Below, piece by piece: positions 33,750-43,724 of a stretch of 64,000 nucleotides of DNA. The notes under the pieces were generated by a model that was not told the DNA's origin, made no database searches, and saw nothing but the letters and a program-made list of their open reading frames with translations. The stretch is from positions 62,001 through 126,000 of the forward strand of contig NC_026739.1 in assembly GCF_000210295.1 (NCBI RefSeq), read 5' to 3'. This DNA is from Trypanosoma brucei gambiense DAL972 (Eukaryota > Euglenozoa > Kinetoplastea > Trypanosomatida > Trypanosomatidae). Made by a program: the position numbers and the translations under genes. Every line of letters begins with the position of its first letter. The stretch's first letter is position 1.

Positions 33750-34275
33750 GTATACACTTATATATATATATATATATATACGCGTGCGCATGCGTGTGTT
33801 TGTGTTTTACTCTATTCATTCATTTTGCTTTTTGTTTGTTTTTGGTTTTGGTTTTTCACCATACATCATGATCACACCAGTTGTTTGTTTGTTTACTTTT
33901 TTATTATTTTTCATTCCTTTCTGTTATTTTGCTTGTTTGTTCCTCTTTTACTACTGCCGTAGCATCACTTAGCCTTCACTGTATTGCTTTCTACTGTACG
34001 CTTTTCGTTTCTTCTACTCCATTCTTCCTCTCTCTCTCTCTCTCTTTTCCTTCATCTTTGCTTATCCCAAGCTTACAGAAGTAGGCCACGACAGTAATAA
34101 TAATAATAATAGTAAACAAAACTTGGGGTTAAAAGGAGCAGCGTATCTCATTTCTTCGGTTCCTTTCCCTCTGGCGCCTCCACCTTCCTTTTATTATTCA
34201 TTCCTCATATTTCGTAGAAATCGCAAATCGCATAGCACTTAAACGCACAGACGCATGGTACTCAATCCAAGTCAT

Positions 34276-35025
34276 TTAACAGAAGAGATACGACTCCTTT
34301 GGAACTGCAGGGCTCAATGGGCGTTCATATCCCGGACCCGCCTGTCGTGAGCGACGCGCTCCGTTCCGCTGAAAAGCCAAAGCGGCCTCCACATCAATGA
34401 CAGAATCACCACTACTGCTTTTAGAACAGTGTCCCTCATCTTCACCAGCGCGGCACGATGCTTCCACACAATCCTCAAGGGGATTTTGTCCACTTGTTGG
34501 AGCTGAGAATCCCCACAGCGGTGGTTCACTAATGGAAAAGAACTCCATCATGGCTTCTTCATCGGGGTCAATGCGGTGGGGACGCTCGCGGAATGTAAGC
34601 AAAGACGATGGGATATGGGCAGGTGGTGAGGGCTTTCGTACCGTCATCTTTCCAACAGAAGACCGCCGCAATTCATATGAAGGCGAGGGGACAACACTTA
34701 AACTGCCTGCATGACGCTCACACATCTGGTCTGGAGGAACTCCTGGGCAATGCGGTAGCCGAATGGGCGATAGCGACGGGCAGCTGTTGCGGGCGGCATC
34801 ATCATCCCTGGAAACATTGGCGTAACGACGAAGTGGATGCTCGCCACTTGTTGGCAAGCGCTCCAACCATCTTCTGCATCCGTGAGTTTCAACCGTCCTC
34901 ACCGATATGGGCGCCTCGGTGTTGCTGTGATGAGTGGCATTTTGCATGCGCGCTGCATCACCCTTTACGATATCCGACCCGAAGTGGTCGTGGTGAGCTG
35001 CACACTTTGACTCGATACAGTTCAT
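34276..35025 (-). CDS. Hypothetical protein, largely disordered
   Basis: The gene encodes 249 residues from the ATG at 35025. No domain, signal peptide or membrane segment is visible. The sequence is rich in Ser, Pro, Arg and His, with short motifs such as 'RKPSPP' and 'RERPHRIDP', suggesting a disordered, possibly phosphorylated protein. Codon use looks unlike the surrounding simple-sequence DNA, and no comparable minus-strand frame exists nearby, which supports it as real. No function can be assigned. It sits directly upstream, in transcription order after, the alanyl-tRNA synthetase gene. Confidence 0.6.
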   Translation of the reverse strand: MNCIESKCAAHHDHFGSDIVKGDAARMQNATHHSNTEAPISVRTVETHGCRRWLERLPTSGEHPLRRYANVSRDDDAARNSCPSLSPIRLPHCPGVPPDQMCERHAGSLSVVPSPSYELRRSSVGKMTVRKPSPPAHIPSSLLTFRERPHRIDPDEEAMMEFFSISEPPLWGFSAPTSGQNPLEDCVEASCRAGEDEGHCSKSSSGDSVIDVEAALAFQRNGARRSRQAGPGYERPLSPAVPKESYLFC

Positions 35026-36193
35026 AACTACTGCAATACTATTTTCTTTCTTTACACTGTGTTTTTTTTTCCCCCCTTTCGTGAAGCCTGCTTCTTTTTT
35101 TTTTTTTTTGGGAGCAACAGCACGTTACTGGATGTGTGAATGTACCCAGGTGTTCTCTGTTTTATTTGTTTTTAATATCAGCGAGGAGATGCAGGTGTTA
35201 GCGACCTTTCAGTATTTTTTTACAAAAAAAAAAAAGCTTCCCCCGTGGCTGCTGAATGACAAGCAAAAGAAAGAAAAAAAGAAAAGAAAGCAGTTGGGAC
35301 AAGCGACACTCGTCTTCTTTTCACCAGAAAACGCAAACTTCGACTAAACGTAATGAGAATGAGTAGTCCAAGTCTAAATAAGCTGTTTTTCCCCCTTTTT
35401 GTTGGTACTGATTCGGTTCTCTTCCACCAGTGGAATGGACGTAACGCCGAAAATGGTCGGATTCACTGATAAAGCACCAGCCGTGTGTTCTCACGGAAAC
35501 TTTTAACAAAAAAAAAATGGTGTTTCAGATTTATTAATTCACTTTACCTCGATTATTTTCCTTTCCTTCCAACTTTTTTTGGTTTTTCTTCCTTTCCTTT
35601 CCCTCCCAGTGTTCGTTTTTCTCCCAGCTCACCTCATTCCTCCCTCACTACTTTTGACAATCAATTCTTTCTTTTCTTCTTTCCTCACTGTCAAAAATAA
35701 TTAAGCTGCGAAAAGAAGGAAAAGAAAAAAAAGAAGAATAGTTCCCCTCAACTCCTGTATCATCCTCAATTACGTCAGAGGAGTGTGTGCGCAACAAAGT
35801 GGGAAACAAAGAGGGAAAGGAGAAAAGTGTCATGTAACGTCTGAATGCGCTGCACCCCTAATATATATATATATATATGTTTATGTATAATATTTTCAGT
35901 TCCCTCTGTGTGTGTGTGTGTGTGTGTGTGCGTCTTGTTCCCCCATCCTCTTCGTCTTGTCGCTGTGATAACCATTTACAACTTCAAACGTACTTTGCTT
36001 CCCCCTTCCCCCGCCCTTCACAAAGACAGGGACAAAAAGAAACACCCTATAAGGAGCAAACGTAACCAAAATAACACACACCTAAAACAAATAATGAAAG
36101 AAAATAGTGATGAGAATGAGATACGGGGCAACTTAAGGTTTAGGTAAGCTGAGGAGAGGGGGAAAAAAGAAAAAAGAGGAAAATACAAAGGGT
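35026..36193. other. 1.2 kb non-coding spacer
   Basis: Simple-sequence DNA with a TA run at 35861-35878 followed by a TG run at 35907-35930. It holds the 3' untranslated region of the alanyl-tRNA synthetase and the leader of the 34276-35025 gene. Nothing else was recognised. Confidence 0.6.
35907..35930. repeat. (TG)n microsatellite
   Basis: Twelve TG units about 30 bases after a TA tract, in the 3' untranslated region of the alanyl-tRNA synthetase gene. Confidence 0.9.
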
Positions 36194-39094
36194 TCAGTTC
36201 AAAAGCACTGCCATCATTTTGGCTGCTTCCACTTCCGCCTTTTGCAAGACTTGTGTAGTATTGGCAGCGGGGAACCCCGACTGGGCTGCCGACGGCTTTC
36301 CACCCCCTTTCCCTACGGCTGTTTTGGCCCAACTGACTGCGTCCAGCTTCTTAGCAACGAAGGCGGGGGGAAGAGAAACAAGTGCAAGTGCCTTACTTTC
36401 ATCACTCCCCACAAGAAAAAGCCCCACATCTCCCGAGACTGCCTTGGAGAATCCGTCTGCATACGCTTGCAATGCCTCGCGGTCGGCGCCGGTGTCAGTG
36501 AGATGCCGCACCAACAGCGGCCCCGCAGACGCATCATACGCCTCCGCCGCGGCACGGCCAGCTTCCGTTGCCTTCTCTTTCATCTGCGCCGCCTGTGCCT
36601 TGAGAGCTCCGAGGACATTTTTGATGCTCCCGTCAATTTCTTCCCGCAGTGTGTTCTTGACGACGAGGGGAATCGCGCTGTCACCCACTTTCTTGTTCAG
36701 CACTGACAGACTTTTCGCCACGGCATCGGAGGCGGGGCGAGACATGATTTCCCGGTACTCCTGCTGAAGTGCTTTACCACCCTCTTGTGCCTTACGGGCG
36801 GCGTCACGTGTTGCGACGACCATCCGCCGAATACCTTTCATGAGGGATTCCTCAGAAAGAATAACAGCCAACTGCGCATCTTGCGTGTTGGAGAGGTGCG
36901 TCCCACCGCAGAACTCGGTGGAGTACGCCCTCCACTCTTCGCTCTCTGGCTCTGCGATAAGTTTTTCAACTGGGACCCCGACAGATATAACGCTGACGGG
37001 GTCCGGGTACTTCTCCCCAAACATGTGTCTCAGGCCTGCAATCCGGCTGGCAGCATCCAATGCGATTTCTTTGCGATATACCTCTAATCCTTGTTGGATT
37101 ATTTGATTGATAAGCTTCTCAACCTTGATGAGATCCTCCAGGCTAACCTTGTTATTGTAGCTGAAATCAAACCGCAGCATTTCAGGTGTGACGAGCGATC
37201 CCTTTTGGTTCACCTCCATGAAGTTATCCTTGGCCTCCTCCTCCAGAACACGGCGCAAACACCAGTTAAGAATGTGCGTGGAGGTGTGGTTCGCGGCGAT
37301 AGGTAGGCGCCGCTCGTAGTCCACTTGCAACTCCACTGACGCCGTGACGGGAATGGGTGCAGCTGCCCCATCCTCCACTGACCTCATACCACCCACGTGC
37401 ACGATGTATCCCCCTACATTGTACACCTTTCTCACATCAAATATAGCGTCCGGTGCGGCGACAATGCAGCCCGTGTCATATATTTGGCCACCAGCCTCGG
37501 CGTAAAAGTTTGTAACATCAAGTATAATACCGATATCCTCGGGGCCCATTTCAGAATCAGGAAGAAGCACGTCCACGAAGCTGCCACTTTTCTTGTCGAA
37601 AATGGCTTTCACCTCCGCCACATGCTTTTTCCACGTGTATTTGGCCGAATCATCCGTTGGGGAGACACCGCCAGCCTTAAGCTCTTCTAACTGGTGCACG
37701 TCAATGAAGGTCTTTGCCGCCGCCACGCGACCAGAGCTCAATTGGCTAGCCTTCATCGTGGCGTGAAAACCTTCAAGGTCGACACTCATGTTGGCCTTCT
37801 CCGCAAGAAGGCTGGTTAGGTCAACTGGAAAACCGTAGCGGTCGTGCAGTATAAAGGCATTTTCACCGCTGATGACATTGTTAACTGCCTCTGCCACAGC
37901 CTTGTTGAAGTGCTTTAGTCCAGTTTCCCATGTCCTAGCGAAGGATGTTTCTTCATCTGCCAGCACGCCTTTGATACGCTGCACCGTTCGCGGCTCTTGT
38001 ATGTGTTTGAAGAATGGCCCAAGGGACGAGACGACCGAATCCACGAGTTGATGGAAGAAACCCACTTTCGCGCCAAGAAACTGAACTCCATAACGCACGG
38101 CACGCCGGATGATGCGACGCAACACAAAGCCCCTTCCGACTGAGTCCGGCATGGCACCATCTGCAAGAGCCACTGTGAGGCAGCGGATATGGTCTGCCAC
38201 GGCCCGGTAGGCCACTGTGGCGTCGCACGTATCGTGGCGTACCTCCGCATAGGACTTCTCAAACCCAGTTACTTTCTGGATGGTGTCAAACAGAGGTGTC
38301 CACGCGTCTGTGTCATAATTCGAGTCTGCGCCTTGCAGTATAGATGTAAGCCTCTCTAACCCCATCCCAGTATCCACGTGCATCTTAGGAAGTGGAACAA
38401 TAACACCACCTGCGCGACGCTCAAACTGCATGAAAACAAGGTTCCAAACTTCGAGAACCATGGGATCGTCTTTGTTAACCAAGTCGGCTGCATCTCGGCC
38501 TCCAATTCGGTCAAAATGGATCTCCGAGCACGGCCCGCATGGACCCACGTCCCCCATTTCCCAGAAGTTGTCCTTCGCATTTCCAGCGATGACGCGGCTG
38601 GCTGGAAGCAACTGCAGCCACAACTGTTTAGACTCTTCGTCAGCCTCTATGCCATTCGCGGGATCACCTTCGAAGTACGTCGCGTAAAGGCGATCTTTGG
38701 GAAGTTTGTACACCTCAGTGAGAAGTTCCCACGACCACAGTATTGCCTCCCGCTTAAAGTAATCACCAAAGGACCACGAGCCCAACATCTCAAAAAAGGT
38801 GTGGTGGTACGTGTCGCGGCCCACGTCGTCCAAGTCGTTGTGCTTGCCGCCTGCACGGATACACAGTTGCGAGTTGACAGCACGGGTGAGGCGACCAAAG
38901 TCTGTGTTGGGGTCTGCGGTACCAAGAAAAAGGTTCTTAAACTGGTTCATTCCCGCGTTGGTGAACAGTAACGTGGGGTCGTTGTGGGGGACCACCGCGC
39001 TGGATGGGACAAAAGTGTGACCCCGCTGCTCAAAAAAACTGACAAACTCCTGCCGCACCCGATTAACAGGCCATTCAGTCACCGCTTTTGTCAT
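36194..39094 (-). CDS. alaS: Alanyl-tRNA synthetase
   Basis: The gene encodes 966 residues from the ATG at 39094, charging tRNA-Ala with alanine. The class II core is clear: 'FFEQRGHTFVPSSAVVP' and 'NAGMNQFK' near the N-terminus, then motif 2 region 'HHTFFEMLGSWSFGDYFK' at about residues 98-113, and 'GRGFVLRRIIRRAVRYG'. The editing domain has HTSTH at about 603-607 and CGGTH at about 729-733, the zinc-binding set that removes mischarged Ser and Gly. A C-terminal C-Ala region ends in an alanine-rich helix. Length is normal for a eukaryotic enzyme. The open frame runs ten codons further to a TTG, but a strong pyrimidine tract and AG at 39148-39149 give a leader of about 53 bases and the ATG at 39094 is first. 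Trypanosomes usually use one enzyme in cytosol and mitochondrion; no clear presequence is seen. Confidence 0.97.
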   Translation of the reverse strand: MTKAVTEWPVNRVRQEFVSFFEQRGHTFVPSSAVVPHNDPTLLFTNAGMNQFKNLFLGTADPNTDFGRLTRAVNSQLCIRAGGKHNDLDDVGRDTYHHTFFEMLGSWSFGDYFKREAILWSWELLTEVYKLPKDRLYATYFEGDPANGIEADEESKQLWLQLLPASRVIAGNAKDNFWEMGDVGPCGPCSEIHFDRIGGRDAADLVNKDDPMVLEVWNLVFMQFERRAGGVIVPLPKMHVDTGMGLERLTSILQGADSNYDTDAWTPLFDTIQKVTGFEKSYAEVRHDTCDATVAYRAVADHIRCLTVALADGAMPDSVGRGFVLRRIIRRAVRYGVQFLGAKVGFFHQLVDSVVSSLGPFFKHIQEPRTVQRIKGVLADEETSFARTWETGLKHFNKAVAEAVNNVISGENAFILHDRYGFPVDLTSLLAEKANMSVDLEGFHATMKASQLSSGRVAAAKTFIDVHQLEELKAGGVSPTDDSAKYTWKKHVAEVKAIFDKKSGSFVDVLLPDSEMGPEDIGIILDVTNFYAEAGGQIYDTGCIVAAPDAIFDVRKVYNVGGYIVHVGGMRSVEDGAAAPIPVTASVELQVDYERRLPIAANHTSTHILNWCLRRVLEEEAKDNFMEVNQKGSLVTPEMLRFDFSYNNKVSLEDLIKVEKLINQIIQQGLEVYRKEIALDAASRIAGLRHMFGEKYPDPVSVISVGVPVEKLIAEPESEEWRAYSTEFCGGTHLSNTQDAQLAVILSEESLMKGIRRMVVATRDAARKAQEGGKALQQEYREIMSRPASDAVAKSLSVLNKKVGDSAIPLVVKNTLREEIDGSIKNVLGALKAQAAQMKEKATEAGRAAAEAYDASAGPLLVRHLTDTGADREALQAYADGFSKAVSGDVGLFLVGSDESKALALVSLPPAFVAKKLDAVSWAKTAVGKGGGKPSAAQSGFPAANTTQVLQKAEVEAAKMMAVLLN

Positions 39095-39147
39095 CCGTGT
39101 TAGTAATGTCAATTCTCGGTGCAACGTTGCGGTGCTTGGAATACCAA

Positions 39148-39180
39148 CTTGAAATAAAAAGAAAGAAGGAAAGAAGGCAG
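39148..39180 (-). promoter_or_regulatory. Probable trans-splice acceptor for alanyl-tRNA synthetase
   Basis: A CCTTCTTTCC-type pyrimidine tract on the minus strand ends in TTTCAAG, with AG at 39148-39149. This is the clearest acceptor in the window. Confidence 0.65.
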
Positions 39181-39467
39181 AACGAACGAAGTAAATAGGA
39201 AGCGGAAATAAAGCAAGAACGACCAGTTAGAGGAGGAGCAAAGGCCACTAAACGCTTGCCAATGAACCTACATACTTCACTCCTTCCTAGCGCTGTAGAG
39301 GGCAATCAAACGGGGGAGGATGGTTGGGGAGGCAACTGCTGGCGAAAAGGAAGAATCAAATGGCGCTGAAGGCTAGACAAAGACGCCTCTCCTCAACCCC
39401 CAAAATTTTGACTCCCTTCTGCTTTTTCCAACTGAAGGAGCCCACCCCGGTCCAATTCTCCCCTAAG

Positions 39468-39528
<61 letters not shown>
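39468..39528. repeat. Compound (CA)n-(TA)n microsatellite
   Basis: A CA run passes into a TA run over 61 bases, starting 30 bases beyond the stop codon of the dephospho-CoA kinase gene, hence in its 3' untranslated region. Confidence 0.95.
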
Positions 39529-39535
<7 letters not shown>

Positions 39536-39558
39536 ACATGTATTGCTGTGCACTCATC

Positions 39559-40284
39559 TTAGAATACGATGCGGAGGCAACAGTAAACAACCACAGCACC
39601 TAAACCAACACCAACGGCCAATGCGCCCGACAGAGCAAATGCCACCCGCCCACCTGACTGTTGTTGCATCCAAGCAACCGTGTCGGCTACGGAGTGTTCC
39701 AATTCACTAAGGCTCTCCTCGTTATGTATCACACGATCGGCACGTTTGCACTTTTCCGATATGGGCATCTGTGCATTTATCCTTTGCAGTGCTTGCTCCC
39801 GCGTAAGCCCGTTACGTTTGGCCATTCGCTCAACCTGTTGCTCTTCACTACACGACACAACTACCACACGGTCAACGAGCCATGTGTAAATGTTGGATTC
39901 ATAAAGAAGCGGTACATCGAGGACAACGAGGAGGGGCCCTTGTCCCCTAAGCTGCTGGCGCAAGCTCCGCCACCACAGACCAATAACCATCTTCATGGTT
40001 GCACGAAAAATGGGAAAATTCATAATTCGTGCGAGGGCACGACGCGCGCTGGGGTCACTGAAAATGATACTGCCGAGTGCACCACGGTTAACTTCGCCAG
40101 ATTGTGGATCAACACAGTTAGGCCAGCGCCTTGCAATCTTCCGTGTGCACGGCATGAATGGGCGTTGTAGCTCACGCACTACAAGGTCCGAGTCTACGAC
40201 AACAATGTGATGACTTTCTTTCAGCAGTAATGAAACGGTCGACTTTCCGCACGCGATCCCCCCGGTGAGACCGACGAGTAGCAT
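39559..40284 (-). CDS. coaE: Dephospho-CoA kinase with C-terminal membrane segment
   Basis: The gene encodes 241 residues from the ATG at 40284. This is the last step of coenzyme A synthesis, phosphorylation of dephospho-CoA on the ribose 3' hydroxyl. The P-loop is 'GLTGGIACGKST' at residues 5-16, followed by 'DSDLVVRELQ' and later 'DVPLLYE' and 'RMAKRNGLTREQALQRINAQMP', all typical of the family. Residues about 213-240 form a hydrophobic, Gly/Ala/Val-rich helix ending in CCLRIVF, which predicts a C-terminal tail anchor with the enzyme facing the cytosol. The open frame extends 17 codons upstream only to a GTG. Bacterial enzymes lack such a tail. The target membrane (mitochondrial outer membrane or endoplasmic reticulum) cannot be told from sequence alone. 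Confidence 0.92.
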   Translation of the reverse strand: MLLVGLTGGIACGKSTVSLLLKESHHIVVVDSDLVVRELQRPFMPCTRKIARRWPNCVDPQSGEVNRGALGSIIFSDPSARRALARIMNFPIFRATMKMVIGLWWRSLRQQLRGQGPLLVVLDVPLLYESNIYTWLVDRVVVVSCSEEQQVERMAKRNGLTREQALQRINAQMPISEKCKRADRVIHNEESLSELEHSVADTVAWMQQQSGGRVAFALSGALAVGVGLGAVVVYCCLRIVF

Positions 40285-40665
40285 GGCGACCCCCTCGATA
40301 GCGCTAGCATGTTTGAAAGGGAAAGCGCAAAGCACCCAAGCATGTGTGCAGCATTTGGTTCCGTGAATGGTGGAAGGGATGGAGTAAGAAAACGGAAGAA
40401 AACAACAAAGAGGTGAAACAGGTTAGTCATAGCTCAATGCCAAATTAAGTAACATAATGAGGGAGGATTTGCGGCGGAAAACACACCCTCAGCACCGCAC
40501 GCCAGTGCGCACCAAGTTAGAATTCGCGCACAACAAACGCATGGAGCGTTGATAGACTTTTTTTTAAAAAAAAAGAAAAGAGGCTAAAAGTACGAATGAA
40601 ACTAACGGATGCAGGAAAGGACGGCGACTCATCGGGAACGTCGAGGGGTGTCGCGAGACAACTCT
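40285..40665. other. Spacer between eL14 and dephospho-CoA kinase
   Basis: Holds the 3' untranslated region of eL14 and the leader of the kinase gene. A pyrimidine-rich tract on the minus strand at about 40365-40412 is the likely trans-splice signal. No other gene is present. Confidence 0.6.
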
Positions 40666-41235
40666 CTAATTCTTACCAGCGGTGGACTTCGCCTTTGTCT
40701 TGCCGGAAGCAACCCTGGCCTTGCGTGCAGCACGGGCCTTCTCGACACGCTTTTTGGCAGCTGGCGTGCTGTCCACTTTCTTAGCGTTCTTGAGAAGCTT
40801 CTTAAGTGCAACCTTGTGCCACGAGACGGGGTTCTTTTTGTCGTTTTCGTCGAAGATCTTGCGTGCCCAGTAGGCGCGAGACCGCTTGGCAACACGCAGT
40901 TGGTAGCGCTCGAAATCAGTCGATTCGGCAAAAGCCTTCTTGGCTGCGATGCGGACAGCAGACTTTGTGGCGGCGTACTTCTCAAGGACCTTCTTCGACT
41001 CGAGCGCCTCCTTTAGTGCCTCGGTGCTGCAGTTGCGAGAGATGGAGACACAGAACTTCAGAGGCTCGACGTTCTTTAGGTTTTGCACATGACGCCACAT
41101 CTTTTGCTCGCAAGGATTCTCCACTAAGACGCGGTTGGCGTCAACGATGTCGACTATCACGCCGACACGGTTCTGCCTGGGACCGCGAAGGATGCGCACA
41201 AGGCGGCCAGCACGGATGTAGTTTGCCTTCACCAT
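40666..41235 (-). CDS. RPL14: 60S ribosomal protein eL14
   Basis: The gene encodes 189 residues from the ATG at 41235. The N-terminal KOW-like SH3 fold reads 'GRLVRILRGPRQNRVGVIVDIVD' and is followed by 'NRVLVENP', both typical of eL14. A long basic helical C-terminus rich in Lys and Ala (RVEKARAARKARVASGK) is the usual trypanosome extension that contacts rRNA. It is a component of the large cytosolic ribosomal subunit. Codon use is strongly biased to C/G-ending codons, as expected of a highly expressed gene. Many trypanosome ribosomal protein genes occur as tandem pairs, but only one copy is seen here. Confidence 0.96.
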   Translation of the reverse strand: MVKANYIRAGRLVRILRGPRQNRVGVIVDIVDANRVLVENPCEQKMWRHVQNLKNVEPLKFCVSISRNCSTEALKEALESKKVLEKYAATKSAVRIAAKKAFAESTDFERYQLRVAKRSRAYWARKIFDENDKKNPVSWHKVALKKLLKNAKKVDSTPAAKKRVEKARAARKARVASGKTKAKSTAGKN

Positions 41236-41939
41236 TTCGCGTTGCCGTATGCGGGTGCGCTTTTCCTTGGTGTCAGAAACCTCTTCCTTTTACTCTTGTC
41301 ATCATGGTCAATAAAAGCGGTAGGACATATCATGAAAGAGGGAGTGGGTTGACAGGAGAATGGTTTAAGTTGTTATCAGGCAACAACTTACAGGGGTGCT
41401 CTGTGGGTGGAGTCAGAGATGACATCCACGAGGGAAAGGCAAGTGCATTGCGGGGCCCTAACCGGTTAGTGCGGGTCGTGAAGTTTTTGCATTGTTCCCC
41501 GTTTATTTTTTTTTCCCTTTGCTCGATGAACGTGTCCATCACTGTTTCACGAGAAAAGAAAGGAAAATATAAGAATTTGCACAAATTGCACTTCCACTCT
41601 CCAAAAAAAAAAACCCGACGAGTCAGAATATGATCACAAACCCCGTTCCACAGGTGTATGCAGGCACATACACATACACACGCAAAAGAAAAAGCAGCGA
41701 CACGCTGAAGTACAGCATGTATGAAAGTAGCCCATATCGAATTGGCAAGCGGATGGGGGTGGGGGAGGAGAGAGCAACGAAACGGGACGGCTGAAATATG
41801 TGCAGCAAGAGAATAAAAAAGAACCAAAGTACGCATGGGACGGTAATGCGAGCACGCATTCTCAACATACCCTTTTGGATACTTTTCCCGTTTCCAAACC
41901 TGTCATGTTGTTCTTCCTCAATCCTTTCACCTTCCCCCC
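41236..41939. other. 0.7 kb non-coding spacer
   Basis: Sequence of moderate complexity upstream of eL14, with the 3' untranslated region of the 41940-43724 gene. A minus-strand stretch rich in C/T at about 41330-41360 may be the acceptor region for eL14. No gene-like frame is present. Confidence 0.55.
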
Positions 41940-43724
41940 TCAAACCATTGGAAGCTCCAGGAAGGTGATAGACGCGCCTGTCATTAGAAGGCTTGATGTG
42001 TGCAGGGAATCGTACAGAGAATATGTTTCATACACATAAAAGGCCACGTTAAATCCCGTACACGGGTGGATCCGGTCCAGAGTACTCAGCGACACCAATG
42101 CAGCCCCTATTGGTACCGTGTCTCCATCATATGGACGTACCTCTGCGAGGTTCAGGCGCAAAAATTGCTGACATTTCGCACCAGGCCACTTCCATAGCTC
42201 AAGTTCATCATCCCACTGAAGGCTTCCACTCGCACTTTGATATTGGGGCTGCGTTTCACTCGTTACCACTTTCCAACCCTGTTGATCTAGTAGTGTAATA
42301 CTTACTTGAAACGCCGATGAGGCGCTCGCAGCAAATTCAGAAACCATTGGAAAGCCACGAATAGTCCCGAGCCGTAGAATGCACCGGCATGTTTTCTGCG
42401 AAACGTCCACCGCTGGCGCATCAAAAGGAAGCATTGTAACACCACTTTGTGGACCCTGCGAATGAGCACTGACCGGTTGCACCCCTTGGGTAGATGAATC
42501 GGCACTCACGGGGTAAACCATGCTGTTGCCGTTGAGGGCGCCGACGATAGTGACAGCCTCAGCAATGAATGGTGTACCGTCTTCCAAGTCATGTGTTACC
42601 GCACCTCGTGAGCCATTCTTGTGCCTCTGGACGCTAGGCCGGAAGACAGGGAGAAGGCTCAGGAGCAGTGGAAACTCATCCGAGGGACTGAAGTGCCTAT
42701 TGGTAATACACGCTGCGTTAAGCCAGTAGTGATACGGCGTATCTATGGCATTTGGTTGAGGGGTGGAGCTATGGACATTTATGATAATTGGCGCAGAAAC
42801 GGGCCTGGGCCCGTTAACAAGAAGCTGTAGGTGCAATTTTTTCATACAAGCACATTCGCCAATGGTCCACGTGGCAGTGAAGTATGCACGTTGCTGGGGG
42901 CGCACTGTGACGACATGAGCTGGTTCTACAGAGATGTAAGCACAAGCGTCGTGCAAGGGCAGCAATTGCATTGCGAGCGCTGTATCAACTGTAGTGTTCA
43001 TAACAGAAATGACATTGGTAACAACGTAGCTTCCCTCATCGTTGAGCATAAAGGAAGGAAAATAGAAGTCTAACGTGGAGACCCGGACCGACCCAAAGTC
43101 ATACTCCAGTGGGGTGATGCCGTCCTCACGACGACCATCCCACTCACTGCTACGGACCTCCACCTCTGCAATAGCGTACACCGTCTCGGAATCAATTGCG
43201 GCTTGTGTTGGGAACAGGTACACAGGGTATTTGGTATAATGCTGGTTCTTTCTCAAAATGGCAGTGCTGTTGAGCATCCCCACGCCATAAGTTACGTGAC
43301 CCTCTTCTCCCCCAACAACCTCCAGCACCAACATCAACCCCTGAGAGCTAGATATGTTAAAGCAGGCGGCATCGCTACAATTCGCGCTATCACCACTGGT
43401 ACTAGCAATGCCATTTCTAATCTCTTCAACGTGCATGTGACGCGTGTCGTTGTCATCCCAACCGACGCCTATCCAGCCCGGGTTGGCCGAGATGGGTTTA
43501 AGACTCGTCCTACCTACGTGTACAGACTCATTTACTACACGAATACCAATGGGCCGATGAGATCCCCATTGTTTTCGTACTCGCGCCAACCTCAGAGTTA
43601 CCTCTTCCACTGTGTCGATGAAAAGGAGGCGGCTAATGTACAGTCTGTACATTTTCGAGTTAGTGGTCCATGAGCATTCACACTGAGACACGGACGAAAT
43701 CTCAGGAGGGGATGCAGCATTCAT
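41940..43724 (-). CDS. Hypothetical protein with ASH-like and C2-like regions
   Basis: The gene encodes 594 residues from the ATG at 43724; one upstream codon in frame is a GTG. I know no named homologue. About residues 200-320 resemble an Ig-like ASH/MSP domain: 'YDFGSVRVS', then 'VVTNVISVMNTTVDTALAMQLLP', then 'VEPAHVVTVRPQQRAYFTATW'. The last 130 residues look like a C2 beta-sandwich: 'VSITLLDQQGW', 'LQWDDELELWKWPGAKCQQFLRLNL' in part, and 'DTVPIGAALVSLSTL', where W..ELEL and PIG.A.V.L are common in C2 domains. There is no signal peptide or membrane helix. Such combinations occur in flagellar and basal-body proteins, so a cytoskeletal or membrane-contact role is possible but unproven. It lies between the helicase gene and eL14. 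Confidence 0.7.
   Translation of the reverse strand: MNAASPPEISSVSQCECSWTTNSKMYRLYISRLLFIDTVEEVTLRLARVRKQWGSHRPIGIRVVNESVHVGRTSLKPISANPGWIGVGWDDNDTRHMHVEEIRNGIASTSGDSANCSDAACFNISSSQGLMLVLEVVGGEEGHVTYGVGMLNSTAILRKNQHYTKYPVYLFPTQAAIDSETVYAIAEVEVRSSEWDGRREDGITPLEYDFGSVRVSTLDFYFPSFMLNDEGSYVVTNVISVMNTTVDTALAMQLLPLHDACAYISVEPAHVVTVRPQQRAYFTATWTIGECACMKKLHLQLLVNGPRPVSAPIIINVHSSTPQPNAIDTPYHYWLNAACITNRHFSPSDEFPLLLSLLPVFRPSVQRHKNGSRGAVTHDLEDGTPFIAEAVTIVGALNGNSMVYPVSADSSTQGVQPVSAHSQGPQSGVTMLPFDAPAVDVSQKTCRCILRLGTIRGFPMVSEFAASASSAFQVSITLLDQQGWKVVTSETQPQYQSASGSLQWDDELELWKWPGAKCQQFLRLNLAEVRPYDGDTVPIGAALVSLSTLDRIHPCTGFNVAFYVYETYSLYDSLHTSSLLMTGASITFLELPMV

Larger units (their letters stand above)
31271..34275. 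other. 3.0 kb low-complexity spacer containing a scaffold gap
   Basis: AT-rich simple sequence with T, A, TAAA and TA runs, interrupted by 102 Ns at 33355-33456. To the right of the gap lies one arm of an inverted repeat also found at 56610-56850. No credible gene is present on either side. The real gap size is unknown, so a missing gene cannot be excluded. Confidence 0.6.
39095..39558. other. Spacer between dephospho-CoA kinase and alanyl-tRNA synthetase
   Basis: Contains the synthetase leader and splice acceptor on the right and a CA/TA repeat (39468-39528) just past the stop of the dephospho-CoA kinase gene. No gene-like frame is present. Confidence 0.7.

Noticed and set aside
39095..39124. 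Ten extra N-terminal codons of the alanyl-tRNA synthetase
   Set aside because: The extension starts at TTG, not ATG; the first ATG is at 39094 and aligns with a normal synthetase start.
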